Positions 1-8,109 of a stretch of 37,262 nucleotides of DNA are shown here, piece after piece. The position numbers and the translations under genes are program-made. Within the stretch, counting starts at the first letter, position 1. Every line of letters begins with the position of its first letter. The notes under the pieces were generated by a model that was given only the letters and a program-made list of their open reading frames with translations, ran no database searches and had not been told where the DNA came from. Source of the DNA: Micrococcales bacterium (GTDB lineage Bacteria > Actinomycetota > Actinomycetes > Actinomycetales > Dermatophilaceae); contig JACXUW010000002.1 in the NCBI GenBank assembly GCA_014763705.1, positions 1 to 37,262 of the forward strand, read 5' to 3'.

Positions 1-2
1 GT

Positions 3-803
3 TCATGCCATCGCCCCCGTGCCTCGTACGGCCAGCTGATCGCGGTTGGCCGCGACGCAGCCCCGGATGGCGGTCTGCGCGGCCGCGAGGCTGCGCACCA
101 GCCGCGACGAGCCGACCTTCCGCGGTGCCTTGGCGCCCTTGGCAAAGACATCGGCCGTGCCGGGGTCCCACGCCAGGGTCGCGGTCACCGGGAGCCGCAG
201 CACCTTCTGGACCTCGCGCGCCGAGTACGGCCGACCTTCGCCGACGAGCAGCATCCCGAGCGAGTCCGTGGCGCCGACAGCCTCGAACCCGGTCAGCAAC
301 GTCTCAGCCCAGGAGCGCGCGGCCGCGAGAGACACCAGGTCGCTACGCGTCACCAGGAGCGCGACGTCGGCGCCGTAGATGAGCGGCTCAGGGCCTCCGG
401 CGAGGCCGAGTCGGCCGGCGTCGACGATCACGTCCTGGCCGGTCGCCTCGAGCGCCTTGAGCTCCGTCCCGAGCGTGTCCCACAGCGGCAGCAGGCTGCG
501 GGCTTGCCCGTGCGAGCGGGTGCCAGGCAGCAGCGACACAGTCGCTGTGTCGGAGCCGGGCATCCGTACGGTCGCCTCGGCGATGGCGGTGGTGAGGTCG
601 CCGTGGTGGTCCGCGAGAGCCAGGTCTACGAGGGAGCTCGACGGAGCGGACTCGGCTCGCAGGTAGCCGGCGAAGATGGCGGAGCCCCCGGTGGGGTCGG
701 CGTCGACGAGGAGGACGGGCCTGGGCCACGTCAGGGCGAGCCCGACGGCCGTCGCAGTGACACCGGGTGACCCGGAGGCCGAGAACAACGCGATGAGGGC
801 CAC
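3..803 (-). CDS. MinD/ParA-like (CpaE-type) ATPase-fold protein
   Basis: This 266-aa protein has the layout of a MinD/ParA/CpaE P-loop protein: an N-terminal loop SGSPGVTATAVGLA (about residues 10-23), a VLLVDADPTGG switch strand (about 30-40) and a DVIVDAGRLG strand near the middle. The loop lacks the lysines of the deviant Walker A motif (KGGxGKT), so nucleotide hydrolysis is doubtful. It lies 3 bp downstream of a SAF-domain gene, an order seen in Tad/Flp pilus-like and actinobacterial conjugation loci, where a CpaF-type secretion ATPase usually follows. An ATG at 6-4 overlaps its TGA in an ATGA arrangement, so the next gene of the operon probably starts there and leaves the window. The fold is well supported, the exact role is inferred. 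Confidence 0.72.
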   Translation of the reverse strand: MALIALFSASGSPGVTATAVGLALTWPRPVLLVDADPTGGSAIFAGYLRAESAPSSSLVDLALADHHGDLTTAIAEATVRMPGSDTATVSLLPGTRSHGQARSLLPLWDTLGTELKALEATGQDVIVDAGRLGLAGGPEPLIYGADVALLVTRSDLVSLAAARSWAETLLTGFEAVGATDSLGMLLVGEGRPYSAREVQKVLRLPVTATLAWDPGTADVFAKGAKAPRKVGSSRLVRSLAAAQTAIRGCVAANRDQLAVRGTGAMA

Positions 804-806
804 GGG

Positions 807-1508
807 TCAGCGCTCCCGGCTGTCGAGGACGAGCGCCACGTTCCCGGTGGCGGCGCGAGCGGCCAGCTCGGCGGCCTGCGCTTCGGGGACCTCGAGCGAC
901 ACCACGGTCTGGCCGTTCTCGCCGTCCGGGGAGAGACCGACCACGGCGGCGGAGATGGTGGCCGGCGGGACCTGGCCGACCTCGCCCTGCTGCCCGGGGG
1001 TGGCCACGACCCGGACGTGGTCGCCAGCCAGCAGCTGTAGTCCGGGCATGAGGGAGGGGGGCAGCGCGACCCCGACGACGGACATCCCCTGCTCGGGCAG
1101 CACCGCGGTGCTGACGCTGTTCGGCGTGACGAGGCTGCCGGCCGCCATGTCTTTGACCGCTCGCTGCCCGACGAGGTCGGCCAGGTCGGCGCCGGGCACG
1201 CTCGTCAGGGCCGGGTCGACACCGACCTGGACAGTGATGAGGTCGGCCTGGGTGACGGTCTCACCCCGCGCGACGTCCTGCCGCAGCGCCACCACCTCAT
1301 GGGTGTTGCTCGTCGAGGACCACGTCCATACACCGAGGAGCGCGCCGAGGCACACGGCCGCGAACGACATGGCGACCAGGGCAGGACGCCGGCGTAGTCG
1401 CGGCGCGGGCACGACCGGCGCCGGCGATGAGACCGTGCTGTCCTCGGCCGTCCCGATGCGCAGTGTCTTCGCTGCTGTCGATGCGGTCGGTCGCGTCGTG
1501 GTCGACAT
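807..1508 (-). CDS. SAF-domain membrane protein (CpaB/RcpC-like)
   Basis: A 233-aa protein with a basic, threonine-rich cytoplasmic start, one membrane helix (about residues 45-65, AALVAMSFAAVCLGALLGV-like) and an extracytoplasmic part that begins with the SAF-type signature VALRQDVARGETVTQADL, followed by GQRAVKDMAAGSLVTPNSV. CpaB/RcpC proteins of Tad pilus systems share this plan and sit in the envelope near the secretin or pilus channel. In actinobacteria without an outer membrane, SAF proteins occur with Tad-like and mobile-element operons. It lies between the MinD-like gene (3-bp gap) and the PKD-like gene (25-bp gap), so cotranscription is likely. The domain call is firm, the Tad/conjugation role is inference from context. 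Confidence 0.75.
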   Translation of the reverse strand: MSTTTRPTASTAAKTLRIGTAEDSTVSSPAPVVPAPRLRRRPALVAMSFAAVCLGALLGVWTWSSTSNTHEVVALRQDVARGETVTQADLITVQVGVDPALTSVPGADLADLVGQRAVKDMAAGSLVTPNSVSTAVLPEQGMSVVGVALPPSLMPGLQLLAGDHVRVVATPGQQGEVGQVPPATISAAVVGLSPDGENGQTVVSLEVPEAQAAELAARAATGNVALVLDSRER

Positions 1509-1533
1509 CGTGTGTTCCCCTCGAAGAGTCGGC

Positions 1534-2481
1534 TCAGCTGCTGAGCACCTGGGCTTCGCCCATCTCGATCGTGCTCGTGCTGGTGAAGTCCAGTGGGATG
1601 GTCCCGGTCTGGCCGATCCCGGCCCAGGTGACGAGCCAGTAGGTTGTGGCCCGCACGGTGTAGGTGCCCTGGCGCGTGTACGTGTGACCGCACGTAGGCG
1701 AGGACCGCTTGCCGTAGGAGTTCGCGTACGGCGTCCCGGGCCCGTGGCAGGTCACAGTGGTGCCGTCGCCCATCGTCCAGACTGTCCGCTGCGCCTTCGC
1801 CGTCGCCGTGACCGTGAAGCCACCGGTCGAGACCGACCGCGTCTGCGGACCCCACGTCGTCGTCCCCGGGGCGGCTGCCCACATCCAGGTCGGCATCCCG
1901 ATGACCCCCACACTTCCGGCGCGAGGCTCGGGCACGATGCCGATGGTGATGGCCCGCAGGTTCATCTGGGCGACTGCCTGCTGCGCGAGCACCCTGGGGT
2001 TCGGTGGCGCTCCCCCGGGTGGGGTGGCCAGCCAGATCCAGAAGACCGCGCCGGCCACGGCGCCGACTCCGACCGGCCGGAAGCACTCGTAGACCTGACC
2101 GTCGGCGTGCCCCTCCCAGGCTGGGTCGGTCAGCGGTGGCTGCGGCTTCCGCGCCGTGCAGTAGGCGTTCTGGCTCTGCGCCCACCACCCTTTGTCGGAC
2201 GAGCAGGGCACCTCGGCCGGCGGCGTGACTAGGTTGTTGACGCACGCGCGGGCGGCGACCGGCTTGTCCCGGCCGACGTGCGAGTCGCCCGGACCTGTCT
2301 GGTCACCCGGTCCTCCGTTGTCGCCGGGCGGCGCGACGATGATGATGCAGACACCGGTCCGCGGGGACGGCACCTTTCCAGGCGGACAGGTGATGGGCGG
2401 GTCGGACGCCAGCGCCGGCGTTGAGCCACCCAGGAGGACCGCGATGGCGCCCAGCGCGGCGAGAGCGATCCTTGTCAGCAT
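1534..2481 (-). CDS. Secreted PKD-like domain protein
   Basis: A 315-aa exported protein. It has a Sec-type signal peptide (MLTRIALAALGAIAVLLGG, likely cleavage after ALA-S near residue 26), then a proline/glycine-rich low-complexity stretch. The C-terminal half contains a PKD-like beta-sandwich signature: TVWTMGDGTTVTC followed by GHTYTRQGTYTVRATTYW. Several cysteines in the mature part suggest disulfides. The start codon lies inside the end of the upstream lipoprotein gene (7-bp overlap), indicating translational coupling. Proteins of this shape accompany SAF/ParA/secretion-ATPase operons on actinobacterial mobile elements. A surface or machine-assembly role is inference and no enzymatic motif is visible. 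Confidence 0.7.
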   Translation of the reverse strand: MLTRIALAALGAIAVLLGGSTPALASDPPITCPPGKVPSPRTGVCIIIVAPPGDNGGPGDQTGPGDSHVGRDKPVAARACVNNLVTPPAEVPCSSDKGWWAQSQNAYCTARKPQPPLTDPAWEGHADGQVYECFRPVGVGAVAGAVFWIWLATPPGGAPPNPRVLAQQAVAQMNLRAITIGIVPEPRAGSVGVIGMPTWMWAAAPGTTTWGPQTRSVSTGGFTVTATAKAQRTVWTMGDGTTVTCHGPGTPYANSYGKRSSPTCGHTYTRQGTYTVRATTYWLVTWAGIGQTGTIPLDFTSTSTIEMGEAQVLSS

Positions 2482-3065
2482 GGCTCGCCCTTGAGGGTGT
2501 CGACCGTGACGAAGAAGCCGTTCGACGTCTTCACGACCGTGTACGTGTACTTCTGCCGGTCCGGACGTCCGGATCGCACGACGGACTTGCCTGCCTTGTC
2601 GACGATGTCGACTCTCGAGACGTCAACACACGCTGTGACGGTGAAGGTCTTGCCGTCCTTGGTCGTGGCCTGCGCAGACTCCACCGAGGAGCGACCGACC
2701 TGCGCCCAGCCCTGCGCCTGCAGCGAGCCGAGCTCGACGCGGGCCTGGTCCGCAGCCTGGTCGCGGGCGACGGTGGCGATCAGGCTCAGGCTCTTCGCCG
2801 GGTCAGTGGCCACGTCGTCGAGGACGCCCCAGTAGCGGGTCACCGTGTCTGCTGCGGCAATCCGATCCTTCTCGGCCGGTGTCGAGTTGGTCGGTGTGGG
2901 GGTCGCGCTGGTCGAGGGCTGCGGGCTGGATGGGGCAGGCGTCGCAGACGGCGCGACCGTCGACGACGAGGGCGACGGTTGCGCGTCGTTGCACGCCGAC
3001 GTCAGCAGGGTGGCGGCGAGCAGCACGACGAGGCCGCGGGCGCGGTGAGGGCTTCGGGTCGTCAT
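2475..3065 (-). CDS. Lipoprotein with Ser/Thr/Pro-rich spacer
   Basis: A 196-aa predicted lipoprotein: signal peptide with lipobox LLTSAC (Cys25 becomes lipidated), a Ser/Thr/Pro/Ala-rich linker to about residue 65, then a globular domain of about 130 aa ending in KGEPC. The domain has the alternating strand pattern of small membrane-anchored accessory proteins (DRIAAADTVTRYWGVLDDVATDP, then TVTACVDVSRVDIVDKAGKSV), reminiscent of NTF2-like/VirB8-like lipoproteins of conjugative elements. That comparison is an impression and was not searched. It is the first gene of the leftward operon, and its promoter must lie in the 340-bp gap before the divergent XRE gene. Confidence 0.68.
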   Translation of the reverse strand: MTTRSPHRARGLVVLLAATLLTSACNDAQPSPSSSTVAPSATPAPSSPQPSTSATPTPTNSTPAEKDRIAAADTVTRYWGVLDDVATDPAKSLSLIATVARDQAADQARVELGSLQAQGWAQVGRSSVESAQATTKDGKTFTVTACVDVSRVDIVDKAGKSVVRSGRPDRQKYTYTVVKTSNGFFVTVDTLKGEPC

Positions 3066-3405
3066 GTGCGTCTCCTCGATCTCCGCGGGCCAATGCCGTT
3101 CGTGGCCAGCGCAGGGACACTATCGCCGTGACTTGATACATTAGCACTAGTGCAGTCGAGCGACTTGCCCCAGCGGGGGAGACGGTAAATCGGAGTGGCA
3201 ACGCTGAGGGAGCTGCCGACAGGAGACCCATGCGACACACGCCAGCCCCTGAGCGTCGGCTCCACCCATCGAGTCGACGCTCGCGCCCCGCGCCTGCTTC
3301 CCATCCTGCGAAGTTAGCCCTCTGAAGCTCACAATGCATCCTGAAGCGTCGTCAATATATCTATGGACATACTGATAGCAACTGCTAGCGACGTAGGATT
3401 GGCGG
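3066..3405. promoter_or_regulatory. Divergent intergenic region between lipoprotein operon and XRE cassette
   Basis: This 340-bp gap has no convincing gene. It is more AT-rich than its surroundings at 3130-3160 and 3335-3385. Two dyads stand out: GCACTAGTGC (3144-3153, perfect) near the likely leftward promoter, and TAGCA-AC-TGCTA (3376-3387) just upstream of the XRE gene. A leftward TATCAA-like -10 can be read next to the first dyad. The XRE start at 3406 has a Shine-Dalgarno TAGGA at 3394-3398. The dyads are candidate autoregulatory operators of the adjacent XRE protein, which is inference. Confidence 0.45.
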
Positions 3406-3822
3406 ATGGAGTCCGCCGGCATCCCCGACCTTGCCGACAAGCTGCAGCACCTCTTCAAGACCATCCCGCAGGACCAGGGCCGCGGTTGGTTCACCAACGA
3501 GGCAGTGGTGCGCGAACTGGCCGAGCGCGGCGTGACGGTGACGGTGCAGCACCTCAGCAACCTTCGCAATGGTCGTCGGAGCAATCCTTCGGCCCGTCTC
3601 CTGGGTTCGATCGCAGACGTCTTCGGCGTCCCCGTCGGCTACTTCTTCGACCAGGACGAACAGCGACGCGTGAACGAGGACCTCGAAACGCTCTCGCAAC
3701 TACGTCGCGTGGGCGGGCTCCGTCTGCGCGGCGGCGAGCTCAGCCCAGAGGGCATCGTGCAGCTCATTGCGGCCCTCCAGGAAGTGGCGCGGACCGAAGA
3801 AGGACGTCCCGGGGAGAAGTGA
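3406..3822 (+). CDS. XRE-family (EspR-like) transcriptional regulator
   Basis: A 138-aa DNA-binding protein. The N-terminal 80 residues carry a lambda-repressor-like HTH: WFTNEAVVRELAERG, VTVQHLSNLRNGRRSNP, LLGSIADVFGVPVGYFFD. This follows the layout of mycobacterial EspR-type regulators (YISxLRxGxRxNP, FFGVPxxYFFD). The C-terminal helix (SQLRRVGGLRLRGGELSPEGIVQLIAALQEV) probably mediates dimerisation. It opens a plus-strand cassette with an ImmA/IrrE protease gene 4 bp downstream. By analogy with ImmR/ImmA and DdrO/IrrE pairs, the protease may relieve its repression, which is inference. ATG 3406 has SD TAGGA 7 bp upstream. Confidence 0.85.
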   Translation: MESAGIPDLADKLQHLFKTIPQDQGRGWFTNEAVVRELAERGVTVTVQHLSNLRNGRRSNPSARLLGSIADVFGVPVGYFFDQDEQRRVNEDLETLSQLRRVGGLRLRGGELSPEGIVQLIAALQEVARTEEGRPGEK

Positions 3823-3826
3823 CCAG

Positions 3827-4315
3827 ATGTCTTCGTGGCGACACCACAGAGCCGTGCGCACCGGCCGATCACTCATCTCGCCCGGTACGACCGCGGATGA
3901 ACTTGTCGCCGCGTTGTCGCGACACCGTCGGCGCGAAATGGTCATCCTGCCGGTGGCGTTGTCCGGCAACGCACCATCCGGCGCTTGGATCCCCACCGAC
4001 GACCGCGACTACCTGCTGGTGCCGGCGACCGCGTCGCCGACTCGTCGTCGCTCGATCCTCTGCCACGAGGTCGGCCACATCCTGCTGCACCACGACCCCG
4101 CCCTGCACGACGGCCTGACCACCGACCAGATGCGGTCACTCGCACCGAACCTGCCTCTCGACACCACCCGTCGGATGCTGCAGCGTACGGGCTACACCGA
4201 CATCGAAGAGGCTGACGCCGAGCACGTGGGCACAGCGCTGTCCGCTGCCCTCGAGGACGTCGCCCGGGCAGCCGAGTGGGAGTCGTCCTCCCGCCTTTCT
4301 TCGCGGCTGCGATGA
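3827..4315 (+). CDS. ImmA/IrrE-family zinc metallo-endopeptidase
   Basis: A 162-aa protein from ATG 3827, chosen because GGGGAG at 3810-3816 is a good ribosome site and the upstream XRE stop is 4 bp before it. A longer in-frame start at 3767 would overlap the XRE gene by 56 bp. The active site is CHEVGHILLHHD: His80, Glu81 and His84 form HExxH, and a downstream acidic residue in EEADAEH (about 128-134) is the likely third zinc ligand. ImmA/IrrE proteases cleave partner XRE repressors to derepress mobile-element or damage-response genes. The direct XRE neighbour supports that model. The stop overlaps or abuts the DUF6545 start. Confidence 0.87.
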   Translation: MSSWRHHRAVRTGRSLISPGTTADELVAALSRHRRREMVILPVALSGNAPSGAWIPTDDRDYLLVPATASPTRRRSILCHEVGHILLHHDPALHDGLTTDQMRSLAPNLPLDTTRRMLQRTGYTDIEEADAEHVGTALSAALEDVARAAEWESSSRLSSRLR

Positions 4316-5427
4316 CGGTCGCCGCTCTGCTTGCGGTCGCCGCCCTGTGGGGCACGGCCGGTTACCGCGTCTACCTGGCGCGCCGCAGACCCGCAGCCTG
4401 GCGAAACGCGCTGGCGCTGAGCGTCACGTCCATCGCGGCAGCCGCGACTGGTCACCTTGTGCGGGCGCGCCTCGATGAGTGGCTCGGCTTGGCGAACGTC
4501 ACGAACCTGGGGAGCCGACTGGCCCTCTGCATCGCTGTCGCGTCGGCGCAGCTCTACTTGCTGGAGATCCGCGAGTCCGACGCGTCCCGACCCCGCCGGC
4601 GTCGAATCACGGTGGCCGCCGCGGCCATGGCTGCCCTGTCCGTCGCCGCATGGGCCCTGGCGCCGATCCACGACGCGGAACTGGTCGACCTTGCAGACGC
4701 CCCGCGCCACCCCGCCAGCGCGATCTACGCCGTGATGATCTATCTCTACGTGGCCTGGTTCCAGGTCGACCTCGCTCGCTTTTCACTCCACAACGTCAAG
4801 GCGGCTCGCACCAAAGACCCACCCGCAGCCGTGGCCGTTGCGCTGATCGGGGCATCCGCGTGCGCCGCGATCGCACTGCTCCTGGCTTGGACAGCTCACA
4901 ACCTGAGCGAGCAGCTCCTCGCCAGTCCGACTCCCGTCCTGGATCGGCTGGCCGCCGGCCTGTTCCCGGTTCCGATTGCGCTGCTGGCCACCGGACTGCT
5001 CGCTCTGCCCCTGCTACCGAGGGTCGCCCACAGGGTCGCGGCACGCCGTCTGGTGCTGCGCCTGGATCCGCTGTGGCACGCGCTCGTGAGCCGGCACCCG
5101 CACGTCTACCTGCCACCACGGCAGGACCGCTTCCGACAGTTGCTGGATCCGAGGCTAGCGGCGCAACGTCGGCTCATCGAGATCTCCGATGCGCTCGAGG
5201 AGCACGGAGTGGAGCCGCCTCGCACGCTCCACGAGCTCGCCAGGGCGGTCGACGCGCGGCCGGCGCAGAGTGACCTGACCGCGAAGGACGCCCTGGTTCG
5301 CTTGGACGACGCGCCATGGCCCCAACCGCTCATCGATCTCAGCAAGGCGCTGCAGGCCGACCGAAAGGATCGAGGAGGGAAGGATGCGTCCGAGCTCGGA
5401 CGACCACGATCTGGCACGGCTGGCTGA
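4276..5427 (+). CDS. DUF6545 (MAB_1171c-family) putative membrane transporter/sensor
   Basis: A 383-aa protein with about seven membrane helices in the first 250 residues (roughly 7-30, 41-62, 75-97, 111-131, 148-168, 183-206, 226-248). A cytosolic C-terminal domain follows, starting RRLVLRLDPLWHALVSRHP and continuing DPRLAAQRRLIEISDAL, which matches the DUF6545 pattern of MAB_1171c-family proteins. The family has no proven substrate. It recurs in actinobacteria with an XRE regulator and an ImmA/IrrE protease, as here. GTG 4276 overlaps the protease gene by 40 bp. ATG 4312, in an ATGA overlap with the protease stop, is an equally good start (371 aa). The C-terminus overlaps the next gene. Confidence 0.8.
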   Translation: MGVVLPPFFAAAMTVAALLAVAALWGTAGYRVYLARRRPAAWRNALALSVTSIAAAATGHLVRARLDEWLGLANVTNLGSRLALCIAVASAQLYLLEIRESDASRPRRRRITVAAAAMAALSVAAWALAPIHDAELVDLADAPRHPASAIYAVMIYLYVAWFQVDLARFSLHNVKAARTKDPPAAVAVALIGASACAAIALLLAWTAHNLSEQLLASPTPVLDRLAAGLFPVPIALLATGLLALPLLPRVAHRVAARRLVLRLDPLWHALVSRHPHVYLPPRQDRFRQLLDPRLAAQRRLIEISDALEEHGVEPPRTLHELARAVDARPAQSDLTAKDALVRLDDAPWPQPLIDLSKALQADRKDRGGKDASELGRPRSGTAG

Positions 5428-6010
5428 GGCACGGTCGACGCCGGTCGCGCGCTTGATCGCCGGTGTCCTGACTCCTGCGAACGTCGTTCTGGCCTTGACC
5501 GTTTACATCGCGTTCAAGTACGCACCGAGCGTGGTAGCGGCCATCTCATGGTGGCTCGTCGCCGTGTTCCTCGTGGTCGGCATCCCGTACCTCATCCTTC
5601 TCCGCGCACTACGACGCGGCTCGGCCAGCGACCGCCAGGTGGTCCGCCGTTCCCAGCGACCAGCTCTCATGGCCTCCGCCGCCGCGGCCGTCGTCCTGGC
5701 CCTGGTTGTCCTTTACTTTGGCGGCGCCCCACGGCCATTGGTTTGGCTGATCCTCGCGATGACCTGCGGGCTCGTCGCGATGGCGATAACGAGCACGGTG
5801 TGGAAGGCCTCGATGCACCTCGCCGTCGCCTCTGGCGCTGTCGCGGTTCTGGCGCTAGAGAACCGGCTCGCGGGAGCCTTCGCTGCGCTGTTCCTTCCTC
5901 TGATCGCGTGGGCGAGGTGGCGCGAGGGCCGACACAGCGTCAGCCAACTGCTGGGAGGCGCTCTGATCGGAGCCGCGGCTGCAGGTGTCGTCTACGGACT
6001 GCTCCGGTGA
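5384..6010 (+). CDS. PAP2-like integral membrane protein (degenerate phosphatase motifs)
   Basis: A 208-aa membrane protein with about six helices. The C-terminal half resembles the PAP2/phosphatidic-acid-phosphatase superfamily: WKASMHLAVASGA fits the position of the second motif (PSGH) and ARWREGRHSVSQLLGGALIG fits the third (SRxxxxxHxxxD). The proline and glycine of PSGH and the final aspartate are replaced, so catalysis is uncertain. It overlaps the DUF6545 gene by 44 bp, which points to coupled translation and joint function, perhaps processing or sensing a lipid or isoprenoid phosphate moved by the DUF6545 protein. That function is inference. It ends 13 bp before a convergent HTH gene. 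Confidence 0.65.
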   Translation: MRPSSDDHDLARLAEARSTPVARLIAGVLTPANVVLALTVYIAFKYAPSVVAAISWWLVAVFLVVGIPYLILLRALRRGSASDRQVVRRSQRPALMASAAAAVVLALVVLYFGGAPRPLVWLILAMTCGLVAMAITSTVWKASMHLAVASGAVAVLALENRLAGAFAALFLPLIAWARWREGRHSVSQLLGGALIGAAAAGVVYGLLR

Positions 6011-6023
6011 CGAAACGCACTCT

Positions 6024-6467
6024 TCATTCGTCGTCCCGGCCGTGCCGCGAGCTCGCGACTGCCACCGTGACCGCCTCGACGCTGACGTTCAGCGCAGACG
6101 CCAGTGCCTGCAACGAGGCGGATGACGGCAGCCGCTCGAAATTGCCCGCCTCCCACCGCGCATAGGTAGGGAGTGACACATGCGCCTGCTCGGCGACCTG
6201 CCGTGCGCTCAAACCGGCGAGGACTCGCAGCCGACGCAGGTCCGGGCGCCCCCACACGGGTAGAAGGAGTTCGGCGGGCTGCACCCCAAGGACAGCTGCG
6301 ATCCGATGCAGGATCTCGGGCCGCGGTTCCGACGCGCCCCGCTCCCAGCGCGAAACACGCTCTCCCCCAGCGACTCCGACTTGATAGGCCAAGTCGTGCT
6401 GCGTCAAGCCAGCCCTCTCACGCGCAGCACGCAGGGCAGCCCTGTCCACTACAGATCCCGTGAGCAT
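6024..6467 (-). CDS. Two-HTH XRE-family regulator
   Basis: A 147-aa protein with two tandem helix-turn-helix units. Unit one (about residues 8-66) is ALRAARERAGLTQHDLAYQVGVAGGERVSRWERG. Unit two (about 76-135) is LRRLRVLAGLSARQVAEQAHVSLPTYARWEAGNF. I chose ATG 6467, where the conserved domain begins and AGGGTG precedes it. The open frame extends upstream to 6614 but that part has no domain character. It is transcribed towards the XRE-ImmA-DUF6545-PAP2 cassette and ends 13 bp from it, so it may be a second regulator of the element. Neighbouring DNA CACTAG (6475-6481 region) resembles half of the dyad at 3144-3153. Confidence 0.8.
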   Translation of the reverse strand: MLTGSVVDRAALRAARERAGLTQHDLAYQVGVAGGERVSRWERGASEPRPEILHRIAAVLGVQPAELLLPVWGRPDLRRLRVLAGLSARQVAEQAHVSLPTYARWEAGNFERLPSSASLQALASALNVSVEAVTVAVASSRHGRDDE

Positions 6468-6691
6468 TGCGAACACCCTAGTGCGGGCGTCGCCGCCGAG
6501 CCCATGCCCGTGCTGCGATACCCAATTTCGAAGATGCATCGGCACTACGCGACGACTGGCACCTGATTGTGCTGCAGTCCCATACCACCTGCCACCTGTA
6601 TAACGTCTGTTCACCGATCTCTCGCTTCATGCACCGCCGGATCGTGCACCCCTGCGCCTGCCACCGGCCGTCCCCGAAATCACCGATCTCC
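6468..6691. other. Intergenic gap between nuoN and two-HTH gene
   Basis: This 224-bp stretch is AT-richer than the flanks and must hold the leftward promoter of the two-HTH gene; TATAC at about 6599-6603 (minus-strand reading) is a candidate -10. TGCAC/GTGCA arms at 6630-6648 form a weak stem with no following T-run, so I do not call a terminator. No gene is evident. Confidence 0.35.
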
Positions 6692-8095
6692 TCAGGGAAG
6701 GAGGGAGACGTCGACGACGGCCCAGAGAAGTCCGGCACCCAGACCCACGACGACCGAAATCGCCGCTCCCAGCTGCGCTGTCCGCGCGGACCACGGACGC
6801 GGGGCCGCCAGCCCCGCCGCGGGTTCCGCTCGAGCCAGGGCGGGTGCCACCCACCGGAGGTAGTAGAACAGCGACACCAGCGAGTTGCCGAGGACGACGA
6901 CCGTGAGCCACGGCATCCCGCCGTCCCACGCCGCGGTCGCGGTCGTCAGCTTGCCGACGAACACCGCCGTCGGGGGCGTGCCGACCAGGCCGAGAAGAGC
7001 GACGACGAGGGCGACGGCCAACCCCGGCCGACGACGGAGGAGTCCGGCGTAACCCGCGAGGTCGCGCACGTCCGGGAGCGCCGTCGTCACGGCGAAGGCG
7101 GCGATGTTGGTCACCGCGTAGGCGGCCAGGTACAGCAGCATCGACGGCAGCGCCAGGTCGCTCGTGCCCGCGACCGCGACGGGGACCAGGAGGTAGCCCG
7201 CCTGGCTCACGGTCGACCAGCCGAGGAGTCGTCGCGGGTCCTCCTGGCCGAACGCGGCGAGGTTGCCCAGGGTCATGCTCGCCGTGGCGATGACTGCGAC
7301 GAGCAGGCCCCAGGCGAGGGTGTCGGGGAGGGCGAGGAGCAGGCGGTACAACGCGATGACGGCACCGATCTTCGGCACTGTCGTGACGAAGGCCGCGGCG
7401 AGCCCGGTGGAGCCCTGCGCCGCGTCCGGGACCCAGAAGTGCGCCGGAACCGCTCCGGCTTCGAACGCCAGCCCGGCGACGACGAGGACGACCCCGGCGG
7501 CGACCGCGACGGTCGGCAGGCCCTCGAGGCGGGCGGCCAGGTCGGGGTAGCTGGTAGACCCGGCGAGCCCGTACACGAGCGTCACCCCGAGGAGCATGAG
7601 GATCCCGAAGATCGCCCCGACCAGGTAGGTCTTGAGCGCGGCCTCGGCGCCACGAGCAGTTCGGCGCAGCCCGACGAGGGCGTACACGGGCAGACTGGCG
7701 AGCAGGAACCCTACGGCAAGGACGAGGAGGTCACGTGCTCCCGTGAGCACCAGGGCGCCGGTGGCGGCGAACAGGACCAGGGCGTAGGTCTCGCTCTCGC
7801 GGTCGTTCCCGGCGACCTCGTCACCGGCCAGTAGCAGGACGAGCAGGGTCGCGACGGCGACGGTCACCCGTCCCGCGGTGGTCACGCCGTCGACGACGAA
7901 GGCACCCTCGAAGGCGGAGCCGGGCACGAGCGAGCCGAGGACGGCGGCGACGGCACACCCGAGGAGAGCGAGTGCGGCGACGGCCCGCAGGCGCCACTGG
8001 CGGCGACGTGCGGTGAACGAGCCGCCCAGCAGGCACACCAGTCCGCCCCCGAAGAGCAGCATCTCCGGCAGCATGGCCAGCGGTCGCATGTCCAT
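6692..8095 (-). CDS. nuoN: NuoN-like proton-translocating subunit
   Basis: A 467-aa antiporter-like membrane subunit of the complex I family, with about 14 helices. Recognisable elements are LKTYLVGAIFGILMLLGVTLVYGLAGS, GAVPAHFWVPDAAQGSTGLAAAFVTTVPKIGA and SMTLGNLAAFGQEDPRRLLGWSTVSQAGYLL. These are the lysine and histidine containing helices used for proton transfer in NuoN. It is the last gene of the operon. I used ATG 8095. GTG 8113, in a GTGA overlap with the nuoM stop, and ATG 8089 are alternatives, and the overlap pattern elsewhere in the operon favours 8113. Family assignment is secure, but the operon lacks the electron-input module, so the driving reaction is unknown. Confidence 0.88.
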   Translation of the reverse strand: MDMRPLAMLPEMLLFGGGLVCLLGGSFTARRRQWRLRAVAALALLGCAVAAVLGSLVPGSAFEGAFVVDGVTTAGRVTVAVATLLVLLLAGDEVAGNDRESETYALVLFAATGALVLTGARDLLVLAVGFLLASLPVYALVGLRRTARGAEAALKTYLVGAIFGILMLLGVTLVYGLAGSTSYPDLAARLEGLPTVAVAAGVVLVVAGLAFEAGAVPAHFWVPDAAQGSTGLAAAFVTTVPKIGAVIALYRLLLALPDTLAWGLLVAVIATASMTLGNLAAFGQEDPRRLLGWSTVSQAGYLLVPVAVAGTSDLALPSMLLYLAAYAVTNIAAFAVTTALPDVRDLAGYAGLLRRRPGLAVALVVALLGLVGTPPTAVFVGKLTTATAAWDGGMPWLTVVVLGNSLVSLFYYLRWVAPALARAEPAAGLAAPRPWSARTAQLGAAISVVVGLGAGLLWAVVDVSLLP

Positions 8096-8109
8096 CGACT
8101 CCACCGGCC

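Noticed and set aside
676-2232. 518-aa plus-strand open frame
   Set aside because: It lies antisense to the SAF and PKD-like genes, has low-complexity Arg/Pro/Gly composition and no domain; a high-GC shadow.
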